Source of the DNA: CADEDV01 sp964596345 | Lineage (GTDB): Bacteria; Bacteroidota; Bacteroidia; Chitinophagales; Chitinophagaceae | Direction of reading: 5' to 3' | DNA: 64,000 bases | Assembly (NCBI GenBank): GCA_964596345.1 | Contig: CAZQSZ010000004.1 | Span: 248,001 to 312,000, forward strand | Shown here: one piece after another, positions 1 to 8,713 of the stretch | How positions within the stretch are numbered: the stretch's first letter is position 1 | Layout of the letters: the number at the start of each line of letters is the position of its first letter | Notes under the pieces: generated by a model | The model's input: only the letters and a program-made list of their open reading frames with translations | The model's database searches: none | Told to the model about the DNA's origin: nothing | Program-made: the position numbers and the translations under genes

Positions 1-1939
1 TTCTTCCTTTACCTGCCAGTTGAACGGAGTAAACTCCTGCCGGTAGCTCATTTACCAATGATTGACTGGTTGAACTGCGGTTAACTGCATATTGCTTCAG
101 TCTTTTACCTGCCATATCATACACTGTAATAGTTTCAAACCAGCTGGCCGGGTACTGTAAATAAGTAATACCTGCTGAAGGATTCGGGAATAGTTTTACT
201 TCGTTACTTACGTTAACAGGGTCATTGAAGCCGGTGGTAATGGATCCCACTTTATTGATCACCCAATTGTTGGGATCAACTGTAACGCCATTTGGTATTC
301 GGTTAGACCGGAACTTGAAAACCTGGTTATTGTTTTGCAGGTTTATTTTTACCGTGGTATCTCCCTGAAGTGTGGAGAATCTTATCTCATACAAGCCTTT
401 GAAGAAAGGAGTAACAGCAGGGGCACTGACGGTTTGATTGACCAGCAACACTAAGCTGTCTCCTTGTTTAGAGTAGTCAACATTGAAAGTAGGATAGCCT
501 TCGCCATAATACCACTGGTTAAAAAAATCAGTCAGGTCTTTACCAGAAATTGTTTGAGCAAGGTTTTTAAAATCATTCGCCGTAGCTACAGAATCTTTAT
601 ACTGTTGCTGGAAAGCCTGCAATACCTGGTAAAAGGTATTATCATTTTGCAGTTCAAACCGCAGGTTATGAATGATGGCTGATCCTTTATCATAGCTAAG
701 CCTCCCGCTGAATATCCTGTTCTCGTCAAACAGCGAAGCATCCGGAACAAACACACTGCCTGCAGCGGAGCTCATTACATTGCTATGAATCCCCTGCATA
801 TACGAAGCAGGGTTAGTAGTGGGAAATAAAGCGGGTAGCTGTTCAATCAGTAAATATTCACTGTAGCTGGCAAATCCTTCGTTGATCCAGATATGGTTCC
901 AGGTGGCACAGGTTACATTATCCCCAAACCACTGGTGACCTAGTTCATGTGCAATCAATGTGCTTCCAAAACTGCTCATAGTGCTCATGGTCTGGTGCTC
1001 CATTCCGCCACCAATATTGGCATGAGCATGGCCGTATTTTTCAAAGCGAAAAGGATATAAGCCATATAACTCACTTAATTTTTCAATGAAAGCGGGGGTC
1101 TTGTCAATATTGGCTTTGTTGGTATTGAAATAGGTATTGTTATTGACAATATAGTTTTGCACCAGTATAGAATCAGGTGATATACTCAGCGGTTTTGCAT
1201 AGATTTTATAGTCCATATAATTACCTACCGAAAAACTGGGCATATAATAACTCATAGGGTAGGTTGTTTTCCACTGGAATTGTTTCTTATTGTTAGGAAG
1301 ATCAACTGTATTTACCAGCAAGCCATTGGAACCGGCGAGGTTGGTATTACTCGTGGTGATCCAGCAATCAGCAGAATCAATTTTATCCTTCAAAAATTGC
1401 TTTACCGGGAACCATTCCCTTGCCTGGTAGCTTTCTGAAAGCGAAGCAGTATATACTAACCCATTGCTTCCTACAGTTCCGGCAAAAACACCTCCTGAAC
1501 CGGCAAGGCCCCGGTAATAAAAGAGGGCTTCAACAGCAGATCCGGCAGTAATGATTGGAGCAAGGGGAACAAATACATGATCTGCAGAACGTGTAAACCC
1601 GGTGATCTTTATCCCGTTGATAAAGACAGAATCAACGGTCATATTATTTTTCAATTCGCAAATAAAAGAATCCAGGGGTTGTACCGCTATCGCTCTTGTA
1701 AGTGCTGTTCCATTAATATTCCTGTTGTTGGCTTCAATGGCAAGGTCTAACTTCAGGTACTTCACATCATATTTATCCATCGAAGGATATTGGAAATAAT
1801 TGACCCTTTGTACATCGTTTGCCGACTGGATATGGTGGCACTTTTCACGGCAGGATAACTCTGCGGGTGCAGGTAGTAGCTGGGATTGGGCACTTAGCCC
1901 TGCAAAAAAGCAGGCCATCAGGATAGCAGGTTTTCTCAT
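1..1939 (-). CDS. Secreted M1 family metallo-aminopeptidase with T9SS sorting domain (3' end outside window)
   Basis: Reading the minus strand from the ATG at 1937-1939 gives about 646 residues without a stop before the window edge, so the last few codons are missing. The N-terminus (MRKPAILMACFFAGLSAQ) is a signal peptide. The gluzincin zinc site HELGHQW begins at residue 331 and is followed by NEGFASYSEYL, giving the HExxH-x18-E arrangement of M1 peptidases; the upstream GGGMEHQT is the M1 exopeptidase motif in a GGMEH form. The C-terminus carries a beta-sandwich sorting domain (KLFPNPSAG, then ELPAGVYSVQL), which marks type A substrates of the type IX secretion system. The enzyme therefore probably trims peptides outside the cell or on its surface. 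It lies 55 bp downstream of argH on the same strand but is functionally unrelated. Confidence 0.9.
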   Translation of the reverse strand, partial: MRKPAILMACFFAGLSAQSQLLPAPAELSCREKCHHIQSANDVQRVNYFQYPSMDKYDVKYLKLDLAIEANNRNINGTALTRAIAVQPLDSFICELKNNMTVDSVFINGIKITGFTRSADHVFVPLAPIITAGSAVEALFYYRGLAGSGGVFAGTVGSNGLVYTASLSESYQAREWFPVKQFLKDKIDSADCWITTSNTNLAGSNGLLVNTVDLPNNKKQFQWKTTYPMSYYMPSFSVGNYMDYKIYAKPLSISPDSILVQNYIVNNNTYFNTNKANIDKTPAFIEKLSELYGLYPFRFEKYGHAHANIGGGMEHQTMSTMSSFGSTLIAHELGHQWFGDNVTCATWNHIWINEGFASYSEYLLIEQLPALFPTTNPASYMQGIHSNVMSSAAGSVFVPDASLFDENRIFSGRLSYDKGSAIIHNLRFELQNDNTFYQVLQAFQQQYKDSVATANDFKNLAQTISGKDLTDFFNQWYYGEGYPTFNVDYSKQGDSLVLLVNQTVSAPAVTPFFKGLYEIRFSTLQGDTTVKINLQNNNQVFKFRSNRIPNGVTVDPNNWVINKVGSITTGFNDPVNVSNEVKLFPNPSAGITYLQYPASWFETITVYDMAGKRLKQYAVNRSSTSQSLVNELPAGVYSVQLAGKGR

Positions 1940-1994
1940 GAACGGGTGTTATCCTTCAAAGATAAGGATCGGGGTTATTCCGGGCTGTTAAAAA

Positions 1995-3341
1995 CTAAGC
2001 CAGGAGCTTATCCAAAGCTACCTTTACTTCAGAAAAGGGGAAAGCCCGGAGTGTTTTATCCATTTGTTCCCGGATGGCTCCGGTGCAGAGGTTACCAATA
2101 CTGCCTTCATGGGTATGTTGAATATGGGTGCTGTATGTGAATTTCCCGGCTTCAATATCAATCCCTACTTTTTTATAGGCATCACGGAAAGCCATGCCCA
2201 TATTGACTAATTTATTCACTTCTTCCACGCTGAAGAGATACTTGTATTTTTCGTCAGCCAGGATATCCTTGCTGATCTCAATATTGGACAACATCAGGCC
2301 GGCCATTTCAATACAATCTTTCAACGTTTTAAATGCAGGAAATAAATGCTCTTTTAATAATTGCAGGTCCCGGTGATAACCTGAGGGAAGATTTGTGGTC
2401 ATCATACTGATCTCGTTGGGCAATGCTTTGATACGGTTGCAATGGGAACGGATCAGCTCAAACACATCCGGGTTTTTTTTATGCGGCATGATGCTGCTGC
2501 CGGTAGTAAGTTCGGCAGGAAAGGAAATAAAACCAAAATTCTGGTTGAGGTATAAGCAGGCATCCATACTGAGCTTACCAATAGTATCGGCTACATTGGC
2601 CAGAGATTGGGCCACAATGCGTTCAGCTTTCCCTCTTCCCATTTGTGCATATACCACGTTGTAATTAAGATCAGCAAACCCCAACAACTTAGTCGTTAAT
2701 GTGCGGTTGATTGGAAAAGAGGATCCATAACCGGCAGCCGAACCAAGCGGATTTTTGTTCACTACATCGTATGTGGCTTTAATGGTTGTTACATCATCTA
2801 CCAGGCTTTCTGCGTAGGCCCCAAACCATAATCCAAAAGAAGAAGGCATAGCTAACTGGAGATGCGTATAACCGGGTAGCAAATGGTCCTTGTATTTTTC
2901 ACTTTGAGTTTGCAGCAATGCAAAAAATGGCTGTATACTGTTAACCAGTTCTTCCAGTTCATTCCGGAGAAAAAGTTTTACATCCACCAGCACCTGGTCA
3001 TTCCGGCTACGGGCAGAATGGATTTTTTTACCGGTATCACCCAGTTTTTGTGTCAGTAACAGTTCCACCTGCGAGTGAATATCTTCTACATCTTCCTGTA
3101 AACTGAACTGCCCTTGTTGTATTTGTTTGTAGATAGTTTTTAATTCCTTTTGTAATTGTACCAGTTCTTCTTTATCCAGCAGGCCAACTGATTCCAGCAT
3201 TTCGATATGGGCCAGCGACCCTATTACATCAAAAGCAGCGAGGTACATATCCATTTCCCGGTCCTTACCTACTGTAAAGACTTCCACTTCTTTACCCCCA
3301 ACCCCTGAAGGGGAGCTGTTGCTTTTTGCCCAGAGCTTCAT
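1995..3341 (-). CDS. argH: Argininosuccinate lyase
   Basis: This is a 448-residue lyase that splits argininosuccinate into arginine and fumarate, the last step of arginine synthesis. The family signature GSSIMPHKKNPD is at residues 281-292, the flexible loop with the catalytic Ser, and the GYTHLQ motif has the catalytic His at residue 160. The start ATG overlaps the end of argE by 4 bp, so it is probably translationally coupled. The N-terminus is odd: between MKLW and the conserved VFTVGKDREMD there is a low-complexity SNSSPSGVGGK stretch, encoded by a GC-rich palindrome (CCCCTGAAGGGG) that looks like an inserted repeat. It is the last gene of the arginine operon. Confidence 0.96.
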   Translation of the reverse strand: MKLWAKSNSSPSGVGGKEVEVFTVGKDREMDMYLAAFDVIGSLAHIEMLESVGLLDKEELVQLQKELKTIYKQIQQGQFSLQEDVEDIHSQVELLLTQKLGDTGKKIHSARSRNDQVLVDVKLFLRNELEELVNSIQPFFALLQTQSEKYKDHLLPGYTHLQLAMPSSFGLWFGAYAESLVDDVTTIKATYDVVNKNPLGSAAGYGSSFPINRTLTTKLLGFADLNYNVVYAQMGRGKAERIVAQSLANVADTIGKLSMDACLYLNQNFGFISFPAELTTGSSIMPHKKNPDVFELIRSHCNRIKALPNEISMMTTNLPSGYHRDLQLLKEHLFPAFKTLKDCIEMAGLMLSNIEISKDILADEKYKYLFSVEEVNKLVNMGMAFRDAYKKVGIDIEAGKFTYSTHIQHTHEGSIGNLCTGAIREQMDKTLRAFPFSEVKVALDKLLA

Positions 3342-4408
3342 ACGATTTTGTTTAAAAGCTGTATGTACAATTCGATTCCTTTATTGATCTCTTCCATAAA
3401 GATATACTCATCTGCTGTATGACTTCTTGCACTATCTCCCGGCCCCATTTTTAAGGAGGGAAATGGCATCAGGGCTTTGTCGGAGGTGGTGGGTGAACCA
3501 TAGTACGTTCTGCCCAGTGCTGTTCCGGCTTTCACCAGCGGATGATCGGTTGCAATGGAAGTGGAACGAAGCCGGGTACTTCTTGGTGTGACCTCACTTT
3601 GCATATTTGCTTTGATAATAGCGATCACTTCTTCAAAACTGTAGAGTTCATTGATGCGTGTGTCCACTACAAATTTGCAAACAGCGGGTACTACATTATG
3701 TGCCTTGTTTTCTGTTTCAATAACCGTTACACTCATTTTTGAAGGGCCCAGTAATTCCGAGATTTTATCAAACTGGTAATTTCGGAGCCATTCAATATCT
3801 TTTAATGCTTTATATATGGCGTTCTCGCCTTCATTGCGTGCCGCATGACCTGCTTTCCCATGACTGACACAATCAAGCACCATCAGCCCTCTTTCGGCAA
3901 CGGCCATTTGCATTTGAGTAGGTTCGCCAACAATCGCACAATTGATTTTGGGTAAGTAAGGTAATATGTATTCAATACCACCGGTGCCGGAAATTTCTTC
4001 CTCTGCAGTGGCTGCAAGGATGATATTATAAGCCAGTTCTTTTTTCTCCCGGAAATAAAGAAAAGCAGCTATGAGGGAAACAAGACATCCACCTGCATCA
4101 TTACTGCCAAGTCCATAGAGCTTTCCTTCTTCAATAACAGGCAAAAATGGATCTTTGGTGTACTGTGGATTTGGTTTTACGGTATCATGGTGCGAATTGA
4201 GCAGGATGGTTGGCTTTTGTTCGTCGTAGTATTTATTCAGGGCAAAAACATTGTTACCCACCCTGGTGTGTTCAATATTTCTTTCACCCAGGAAACGGCA
4301 AAGTATACCTGCCGTCTGGTCTTCTTCTTTACTGAAGGAAGGGGTTGCTATCAGCTCTTTTAGAAGACTGATTGCATTTTCCTGTAATATGGATAACTCT
4401 TTACTCAT
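3338..4408 (-). CDS. argE: M20 family N-acyl-amino-acid deacylase, ArgE-type (N-succinyl/N-acetylcitrulline or ornithine)
   Basis: The 356-residue protein is an M20 metallopeptidase-family deacylase. Visible metal and catalytic residues are NSHHD around residues 71-75, GSNDAGG with Asp104, and the EEE cluster at 136-138 (AATAEEEISG). In Bacteroidota that use an acylornithine transcarbamylase, this enzyme removes the acyl group from N-acylcitrulline after carbamoylation; this function is inferred from the neighbouring argF' gene. It overlaps argB by 8 bp and argH by 4 bp. The exact acyl group (acetyl or succinyl) cannot be read from this sequence alone. Confidence 0.9.
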   Translation of the reverse strand: MSKELSILQENAISLLKELIATPSFSKEEDQTAGILCRFLGERNIEHTRVGNNVFALNKYYDEQKPTILLNSHHDTVKPNPQYTKDPFLPVIEEGKLYGLGSNDAGGCLVSLIAAFLYFREKKELAYNIILAATAEEEISGTGGIEYILPYLPKINCAIVGEPTQMQMAVAERGLMVLDCVSHGKAGHAARNEGENAIYKALKDIEWLRNYQFDKISELLGPSKMSVTVIETENKAHNVVPAVCKFVVDTRINELYSFEEVIAIIKANMQSEVTPRSTRLRSTSIATDHPLVKAGTALGRTYYGSPTTSDKALMPFPSLKMGPGDSARSHTADEYIFMEEINKGIELYIQLLNKIV

Positions 4409-5186
4409 TTATAATACTTGTTCCTGACGTGCCGCTGAGCAACTGATCCAATTGTTCTGCTTTTCCAATAATCACTTTCCGGACCCCGCTGTTCAATGCG
4501 GCAAATGCATTATCTAATTTCGGGATCATACCGGCAAAGATTTTCTGTTTGGCTTTGAGTTGCTGGTAATATGCCAGGGTGATTTCGGAAATTACTGTAG
4601 TATCATCTTCAGCATTCAATAAAACACCACTTTTTTCAAAGGAATAGATCAATTCCACATCGTATAATTTACTCATGCCTTTTGCCAGCTCCTGTGCAAT
4701 GGTGTCTGCATTCGTATTAAGCAGCTGTCCCTGCTGATCATGGGTAATAGGAGCGAAGACTACAGCGATATTCTGATCCAGCAGTGTTTTGATCAGGACA
4801 GTATTAATGGCATCCACATCACCAACAAAACCATAATCCATCACCGGGTGCCGGCGTTTATGTGCCAGTATTGCATCACCGTCTGCACCGCAAAGCCCGA
4901 TGGCATTGCAATTATTCGCCTGCAACAACGCCACAATCGTCTTATTGACATAACCGGCATAGACCATAGTAACGATCTTCAGGGTTTCTGCATCGGTGAT
5001 CCTTCTGCCATCCACCAGCTGTTGTTCAATGCCTAATTGTTCGGCTAACCGGGTTGCCAGCTTACCACCGCCATGGACCAATATCTTTTTAGCTGTGATA
5101 TCCGCAAAGGAGTGCAGGAAGGAAGCCAGTTTTGCTTCATCATCAATGATATTCCCGCCGATCTTTATGATATATAATTTATCCAT
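4401..5186 (-). CDS. argB: N-acylglutamate kinase (ArgB)
   Basis: This 261-residue amino acid kinase phosphorylates N-acetyl- or N-succinylglutamate, the second step of arginine synthesis. The glycine-rich nucleotide site IKIGGNIIDD is at residues 7-16, and the HGGGK loop binding the acyl-amino acid is at 39-43. Asn-containing NTNAD in the C-terminal half is the typical ATP-domain motif. Length is normal for the family. It lacks the N-terminal helix that makes feedback-inhibited hexameric enzymes, so direct arginine inhibition is less likely. It overlaps argF' by 8 bp and argE by 8 bp. Confidence 0.93.
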   Translation of the reverse strand: MDKLYIIKIGGNIIDDEAKLASFLHSFADITAKKILVHGGGKLATRLAEQLGIEQQLVDGRRITDAETLKIVTMVYAGYVNKTIVALLQANNCNAIGLCGADGDAILAHKRRHPVMDYGFVGDVDAINTVLIKTLLDQNIAVVFAPITHDQQGQLLNTNADTIAQELAKGMSKLYDVELIYSFEKSGVLLNAEDDTTVISEITLAYYQQLKAKQKIFAGMIPKLDNAFAALNSGVRKVIIGKAEQLDQLLSGTSGTSIINE

Positions 5187-6135
5187 TGCTTTTTAATATC
5201 TCTGCTAATACAGCCTGTGCTGCCCACACCCTGTTGGAGGCCTGCTGTGTAACAATGCTCATATCGCCATCCAGCATTTCATCGCTCAGTTCTACATTTC
5301 TTCGAACGGGCAGGCAATGCATGATCTTAGCCTGATTGGTGTGTACCCAGCGTTTATGTTTCAGCATCCATTTGGGATCGTTGGTATAGATCTTACCATA
5401 ATCATTATAGGTGCTCCAGTTTTTTACATATACAAAGTCAGCTCCTTTCAACGCTTCTTCCTGGTTGTGGGTGATGCTGGCACCTTTGGTAAACTCTTCA
5501 CTCAAGTCGTAATCTTCCGGGTGGGTGATCACAAAATCAGCTTTGCCCCAGGCATTCACCCATTGTGCAAAGCTATTAGCCACACATTGCGGTAAGGGTT
5601 TTACATGCGGTGCCCAGGTCAGTACGATCTTTGGCTTTCTCGTTTCCCTGAATGTTTCAGAAATAGTAATAATATCTGTTAATGATTGCAGCGGATGTAA
5701 GGTAGAGCTTTCAAGGCTGACTACCGGTATGCCTGCATATTTAATGATCTGTTTAATATAAAGTTCACTATAATCATCTTCCCGGTTCTTTAAAGAAGGG
5801 AAAGTCCTGATCGCTAAAATATCAAAGTACTTACCGAAGATAGGCGCAGCGTCTTTCACATGTTCCACCGTACTGCCGCTCATGATCGCTTCGTCTTCAA
5901 ACTCTAAGGCCCAGCCTTCATTGCCTACATTAAAAATGATAGCTTCCATGCCCAGGTTCTGTGCGGCAATTTGTGTACTGAGCCTGGTTCGCATACTCGG
6001 ATTCAGGAACAGGCAGCCAATCCGTTTATTGGTACCGAGTGTTTTATCTTTAAACGGATCAGCTTTATACCCCAATGCTATTTGCACCAGTGCATCAATA
6101 TCAGTTACATCATGAACCGAAGTGAAATTTCTCAA
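5179..6135 (-). CDS. argF': N-succinylornithine (or N-acetylornithine) carbamoyltransferase
   Basis: The 318-residue enzyme transfers a carbamoyl group to N-acylated ornithine, replacing classical ornithine transcarbamylase. Carbamoyl phosphate is bound by SMRTR at residues 47-51, and HCLPVRR near the C-terminus is the conserved transcarbamylase motif. The sequence closely follows the Bacteroides fragilis succinylornithine enzyme (FLNPSMRTRLSTQ, ITHPEDYDL, TWAPH). The position that separates acetyl- from succinyl-specific enzymes (Glu92 in Xanthomonas, Pro90 in B. fragilis) is Val90 here, in GSTVEH. Val at this site gives succinylornithine activity when introduced in the Xanthomonas enzyme, so succinyl specificity is the better guess. 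It overlaps its neighbours on both sides. Confidence 0.92.
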   Translation of the reverse strand: MRNFTSVHDVTDIDALVQIALGYKADPFKDKTLGTNKRIGCLFLNPSMRTRLSTQIAAQNLGMEAIIFNVGNEGWALEFEDEAIMSGSTVEHVKDAAPIFGKYFDILAIRTFPSLKNREDDYSELYIKQIIKYAGIPVVSLESSTLHPLQSLTDIITISETFRETRKPKIVLTWAPHVKPLPQCVANSFAQWVNAWGKADFVITHPEDYDLSEEFTKGASITHNQEEALKGADFVYVKNWSTYNDYGKIYTNDPKWMLKHKRWVHTNQAKIMHCLPVRRNVELSDEMLDGDMSIVTQQASNRVWAAQAVLAEILKSNG

Positions 6136-6400
6136 TGTTCAAATTTTTAATGATCGAATTCCAGCCGTTCAGTATAATAAAATAAGCAGGAATATAAATA
6201 ATATAAAAAGGTAAATACCTGATATAGCCATTGATCAGTGTGAAACTAATAGTTACTGGCTGTTTTGCGTTTGCCTGTAGTACGAAGAGGAACAGGTCGC
6301 AAAACACCGGGATGATGATAAGGCATAATGCAACAGCGGATGCTCCTCTTGCCGTAGATTTCAGGCTTCGTAAATATTGTTTAAATGTTTGTTCAGGCAT
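6110..6400 (-). CDS. Small membrane protein of unknown function in the arginine operon
   Basis: This 96-residue open frame has two strongly hydrophobic segments, at about residues 20-43 (ALCLIIIPVFCDLFLFV) and 63-81 (LPFYIIYIPAYFIILNG), and a basic N-terminus (KQYLRSLKST), so it probably spans the membrane twice. Its start overlaps the end of argD by 8 bp and its end overlaps argF' by 26 bp. That tight packing, with no alternative long frame in the interval, argues for a real, co-translated gene. I do not recognise a family. A link with arginine or ornithine transport or with feedback is only a guess from context. Confidence 0.7.
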   Translation of the reverse strand: MPEQTFKQYLRSLKSTARGASAVALCLIIIPVFCDLFLFVLQANAKQPVTISFTLINGYIRYLPFYIIYIPAYFIILNGWNSIIKNLNIEKFHFGS

Positions 6401-7538
6401 CTTGTAAAACAGCGATTTCAGCTTTTATGGCTTCAATAAAATCTTCTGCATCCCTTTTCTTTAAGGCAAGGCCTGGTAATAAACGGATCACATTGGGTTT
6501 GGCCTCACCGGTAAATATCTTCTGGTTCCACAGCAAATTCTTCTTCAGGTCTTTTAATTCAGCTGGTACATCGAAGCCAATCATCAGGCCACGGCCCCTT
6601 ACATTTTCCAGTTCCGGTATACTTTCCAATTCATCCCGTAAATACTTTCCTACCATGACGGCATTTCCCATGAGCTTTTCTTCTTCTATTATTTCCAGCA
6701 CAGCTAATGCAGCAGCACAGGCAAGGTGATTGCCCCCAAAAGTAGTACCCAGCTGAAAATGTTTGGGTTTGATATGTGGTGCTACAATGATGCCGGCAAC
6801 AGGAAAACCATTTCCCATTCCTTTAGCCATAGAGTAAATATCTGCATTTACACCGGCAAAATCATGGCTGAAGAATTTGCCACTGCGACCATAACCACAC
6901 TGCACACTGTCGGCAATGTAAACAGCTCCATACTCATCACAAAGGGAACGTATCTGCCTGAGGAATGAATCATCTGCTACATTGATACCACCCACTCCCT
7001 GGATTCCTTCGATGATAACAGCAGCAATTTCTTTTCCCTCTTTCTTAAAGCAAGCTTCCAGGGCTTCTGCATCGTTGAAAGGCAGGAAGATCACATTCTC
7101 CGTTTCATTGACCGGGGCGATATAATTCTTATTATCAGTTACGGATACAGCCAATGATGTTCTTCCATGAAAGGATTTGCTGAAGGCGATCACTTTTTTC
7201 CGGCCGGTATGAAAAGAAGCCAGTTTCAGGGCATTTTCATTGGCTTCAGCTCCGCTGTTGCAAAGAAATAGCTGGTAATCGGTTTTACCGGAAAGCTTGC
7301 CAAGTTTTTCAGCCAGTTGCAGTTGCAACGGGATGCGGACGGAGTTGGAATAGAAAGCAATCTTTTCCAGCTGTTCTTCAATTCTTTTTACCCAATGCGG
7401 ATGTGTGTGCCCGATACTGATAACGGCATGACCGCCATAAAGATCAAGATACTGCTCACCTTTATCATCCCACACATAAGAGCCTTTTGCTTTCACGATG
7501 GTGATCTCGTTGATTGGGTAGACGTCGAATAAATTCAT
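6393..7538 (-). CDS. argD: N-acylornithine aminotransferase (class III PLP aminotransferase)
   Basis: The 381-residue protein is a fold type I aminotransferase that converts N-acylglutamate semialdehyde to N-acylornithine with glutamate as amino donor. The PLP lysine is Lys239 in SMAKGMGNGFP; NSGAEANE at residues 94-101 binds the cofactor phosphate, and IADSVQCGYGRSG carries the Asp210 that contacts the pyridine nitrogen. In most relatives the residue after that Asp is Glu; Ser here is a small variation. The gene directly abuts the NamZ-like gene upstream (no gap) and overlaps the small membrane protein gene downstream. Confidence 0.93.
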   Translation of the reverse strand: MNLFDVYPINEITIVKAKGSYVWDDKGEQYLDLYGGHAVISIGHTHPHWVKRIEEQLEKIAFYSNSVRIPLQLQLAEKLGKLSGKTDYQLFLCNSGAEANENALKLASFHTGRKKVIAFSKSFHGRTSLAVSVTDNKNYIAPVNETENVIFLPFNDAEALEACFKKEGKEIAAVIIEGIQGVGGINVADDSFLRQIRSLCDEYGAVYIADSVQCGYGRSGKFFSHDFAGVNADIYSMAKGMGNGFPVAGIIVAPHIKPKHFQLGTTFGGNHLACAAALAVLEIIEEEKLMGNAVMVGKYLRDELESIPELENVRGRGLMIGFDVPAELKDLKKNLLWNQKIFTGEAKPNVIRLLPGLALKKRDAEDFIEAIKAEIAVLQDA

Positions 7539-8711
7539 TTATTTTATTTTCAATTTTTGTAAAGACAATTTATAAATAAGAAATGGAGTTACTTCAGCGA
7601 TCCATTCTCTCTCTTCTTTATCCATTTTCAGTTGTACTTCTTTCCAACTGGTTTTATTATCAAGGTAATCCAGTAACAACTGGTCACCCACGAGCAGTTC
7701 AATCGCTTTTTTATCATTGAAGGCTTCGTATTTTCCTTCCCTCCAGTAAAAACCGGGAGTTCGTTCTTTTACATATTTAATGAGTTGCAATGAATGTGCC
7801 AGCGAATGGTATTCTTTTTTGGAATGGGGCAGCAAATGCAGTCCGTCGCATACCTGGTCTTTATATTTATGAAAAACAGGAATGAAGCGAACCGGTCGGA
7901 TTAAACATGCTTTATTATAAGTTGGGTGTTGTACATTATTCCAATTATCCCTGAAAACCCAGTTCATCGAGGGTGCTCCCACCATTTCAAAGGGTAGGGT
8001 AGTGCCACGGCCCTCGCTGATATTTGTCCCCTCCCACAAACACTGGCCACTATATACAGCGCAGGTGCTGAACGCAGGAATATTCGGGGATGGAGAAATA
8101 AATACCGATTCTTTTTTCCGGGCAGGAATAATGATAAGCTCCCAGCTTGCTCCAAGTTTAAATTTAAAATAACGGCACAATTCGCCAATAGTTAAGCCAT
8201 GCCGGTGCGGCAGCCCTTCAAGGCCAATAAAAGAAGCAAACGAGGATGTCATTTTTGTTCCTTCCACCTGCCGGCCTGCGGGGTTAGGCTTATCAAGTAC
8301 GACGATGCTGATAGAAAGTTTTAGTGTGGTGATCTTTTGAAGCAACAGCCAGATGGTACTGGTAAAAGTAAAATAACGGCTGCCCGCATCCTGGATATCG
8401 ATGACCAGTGTGTCAATCACCTTTAATTGTTCATCACTGGCAGTTAGTGAATGATCGGCTGAATTATACAGAGAAATCCATTCAATATGATCCGCCAGCT
8501 GTTGATAAGCGGATGTATCATCCATTTTTACCTGGTCCTGCAGCTCTCCAAAAAGGCCATGCTCCGGAATAAATACTTTTTTCAGTTTTCCAGTTTCCGC
8601 CAGTGACTGAAAAGTATATTTACCGGTAAACGGATGCCAGGCAGATTGGTTGCACAGTAAACCCGTTGACTCACTTTTTTTTAGAAGTTTATGTAACGGG
8701 TCTTTTTTCAT
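7539..8711 (-). CDS. DUF1343 / NamZ-like protein, apparently cytoplasmic
   Basis: The 390-residue protein matches the DUF1343 family, whose characterised member NamZ is an exo-beta-N-acetylmuramidase of peptidoglycan recycling. Diagnostic motifs are IPEHGLFGE (about residue 48), VIDIQDAGSRYFTFTST (about 107-123), LDKPNPAGRQVEGT and WEGTNISEGRGTTLPFEMVGAP. Family members are normally exported, but here the N-terminus (MKKDPLHKLLKKSEST) has no signal peptide and the domain starts at once, so the protein is likely cytosolic. It lies between argC (2 bp gap) and argD (no gap), so it is co-transcribed with arginine genes. Whether it still cleaves muropeptides or has another role is open. anmK, for anhydro-MurNAc recycling, is about 9 kb away. 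Confidence 0.85.
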   Translation of the reverse strand: MKKDPLHKLLKKSESTGLLCNQSAWHPFTGKYTFQSLAETGKLKKVFIPEHGLFGELQDQVKMDDTSAYQQLADHIEWISLYNSADHSLTASDEQLKVIDTLVIDIQDAGSRYFTFTSTIWLLLQKITTLKLSISIVVLDKPNPAGRQVEGTKMTSSFASFIGLEGLPHRHGLTIGELCRYFKFKLGASWELIIIPARKKESVFISPSPNIPAFSTCAVYSGQCLWEGTNISEGRGTTLPFEMVGAPSMNWVFRDNWNNVQHPTYNKACLIRPVRFIPVFHKYKDQVCDGLHLLPHSKKEYHSLAHSLQLIKYVKERTPGFYWREGKYEAFNDKKAIELLVGDQLLLDYLDNKTSWKEVQLKMDKEEREWIAEVTPFLIYKLSLQKLKIK

Positions 8712-8713
8712 GA

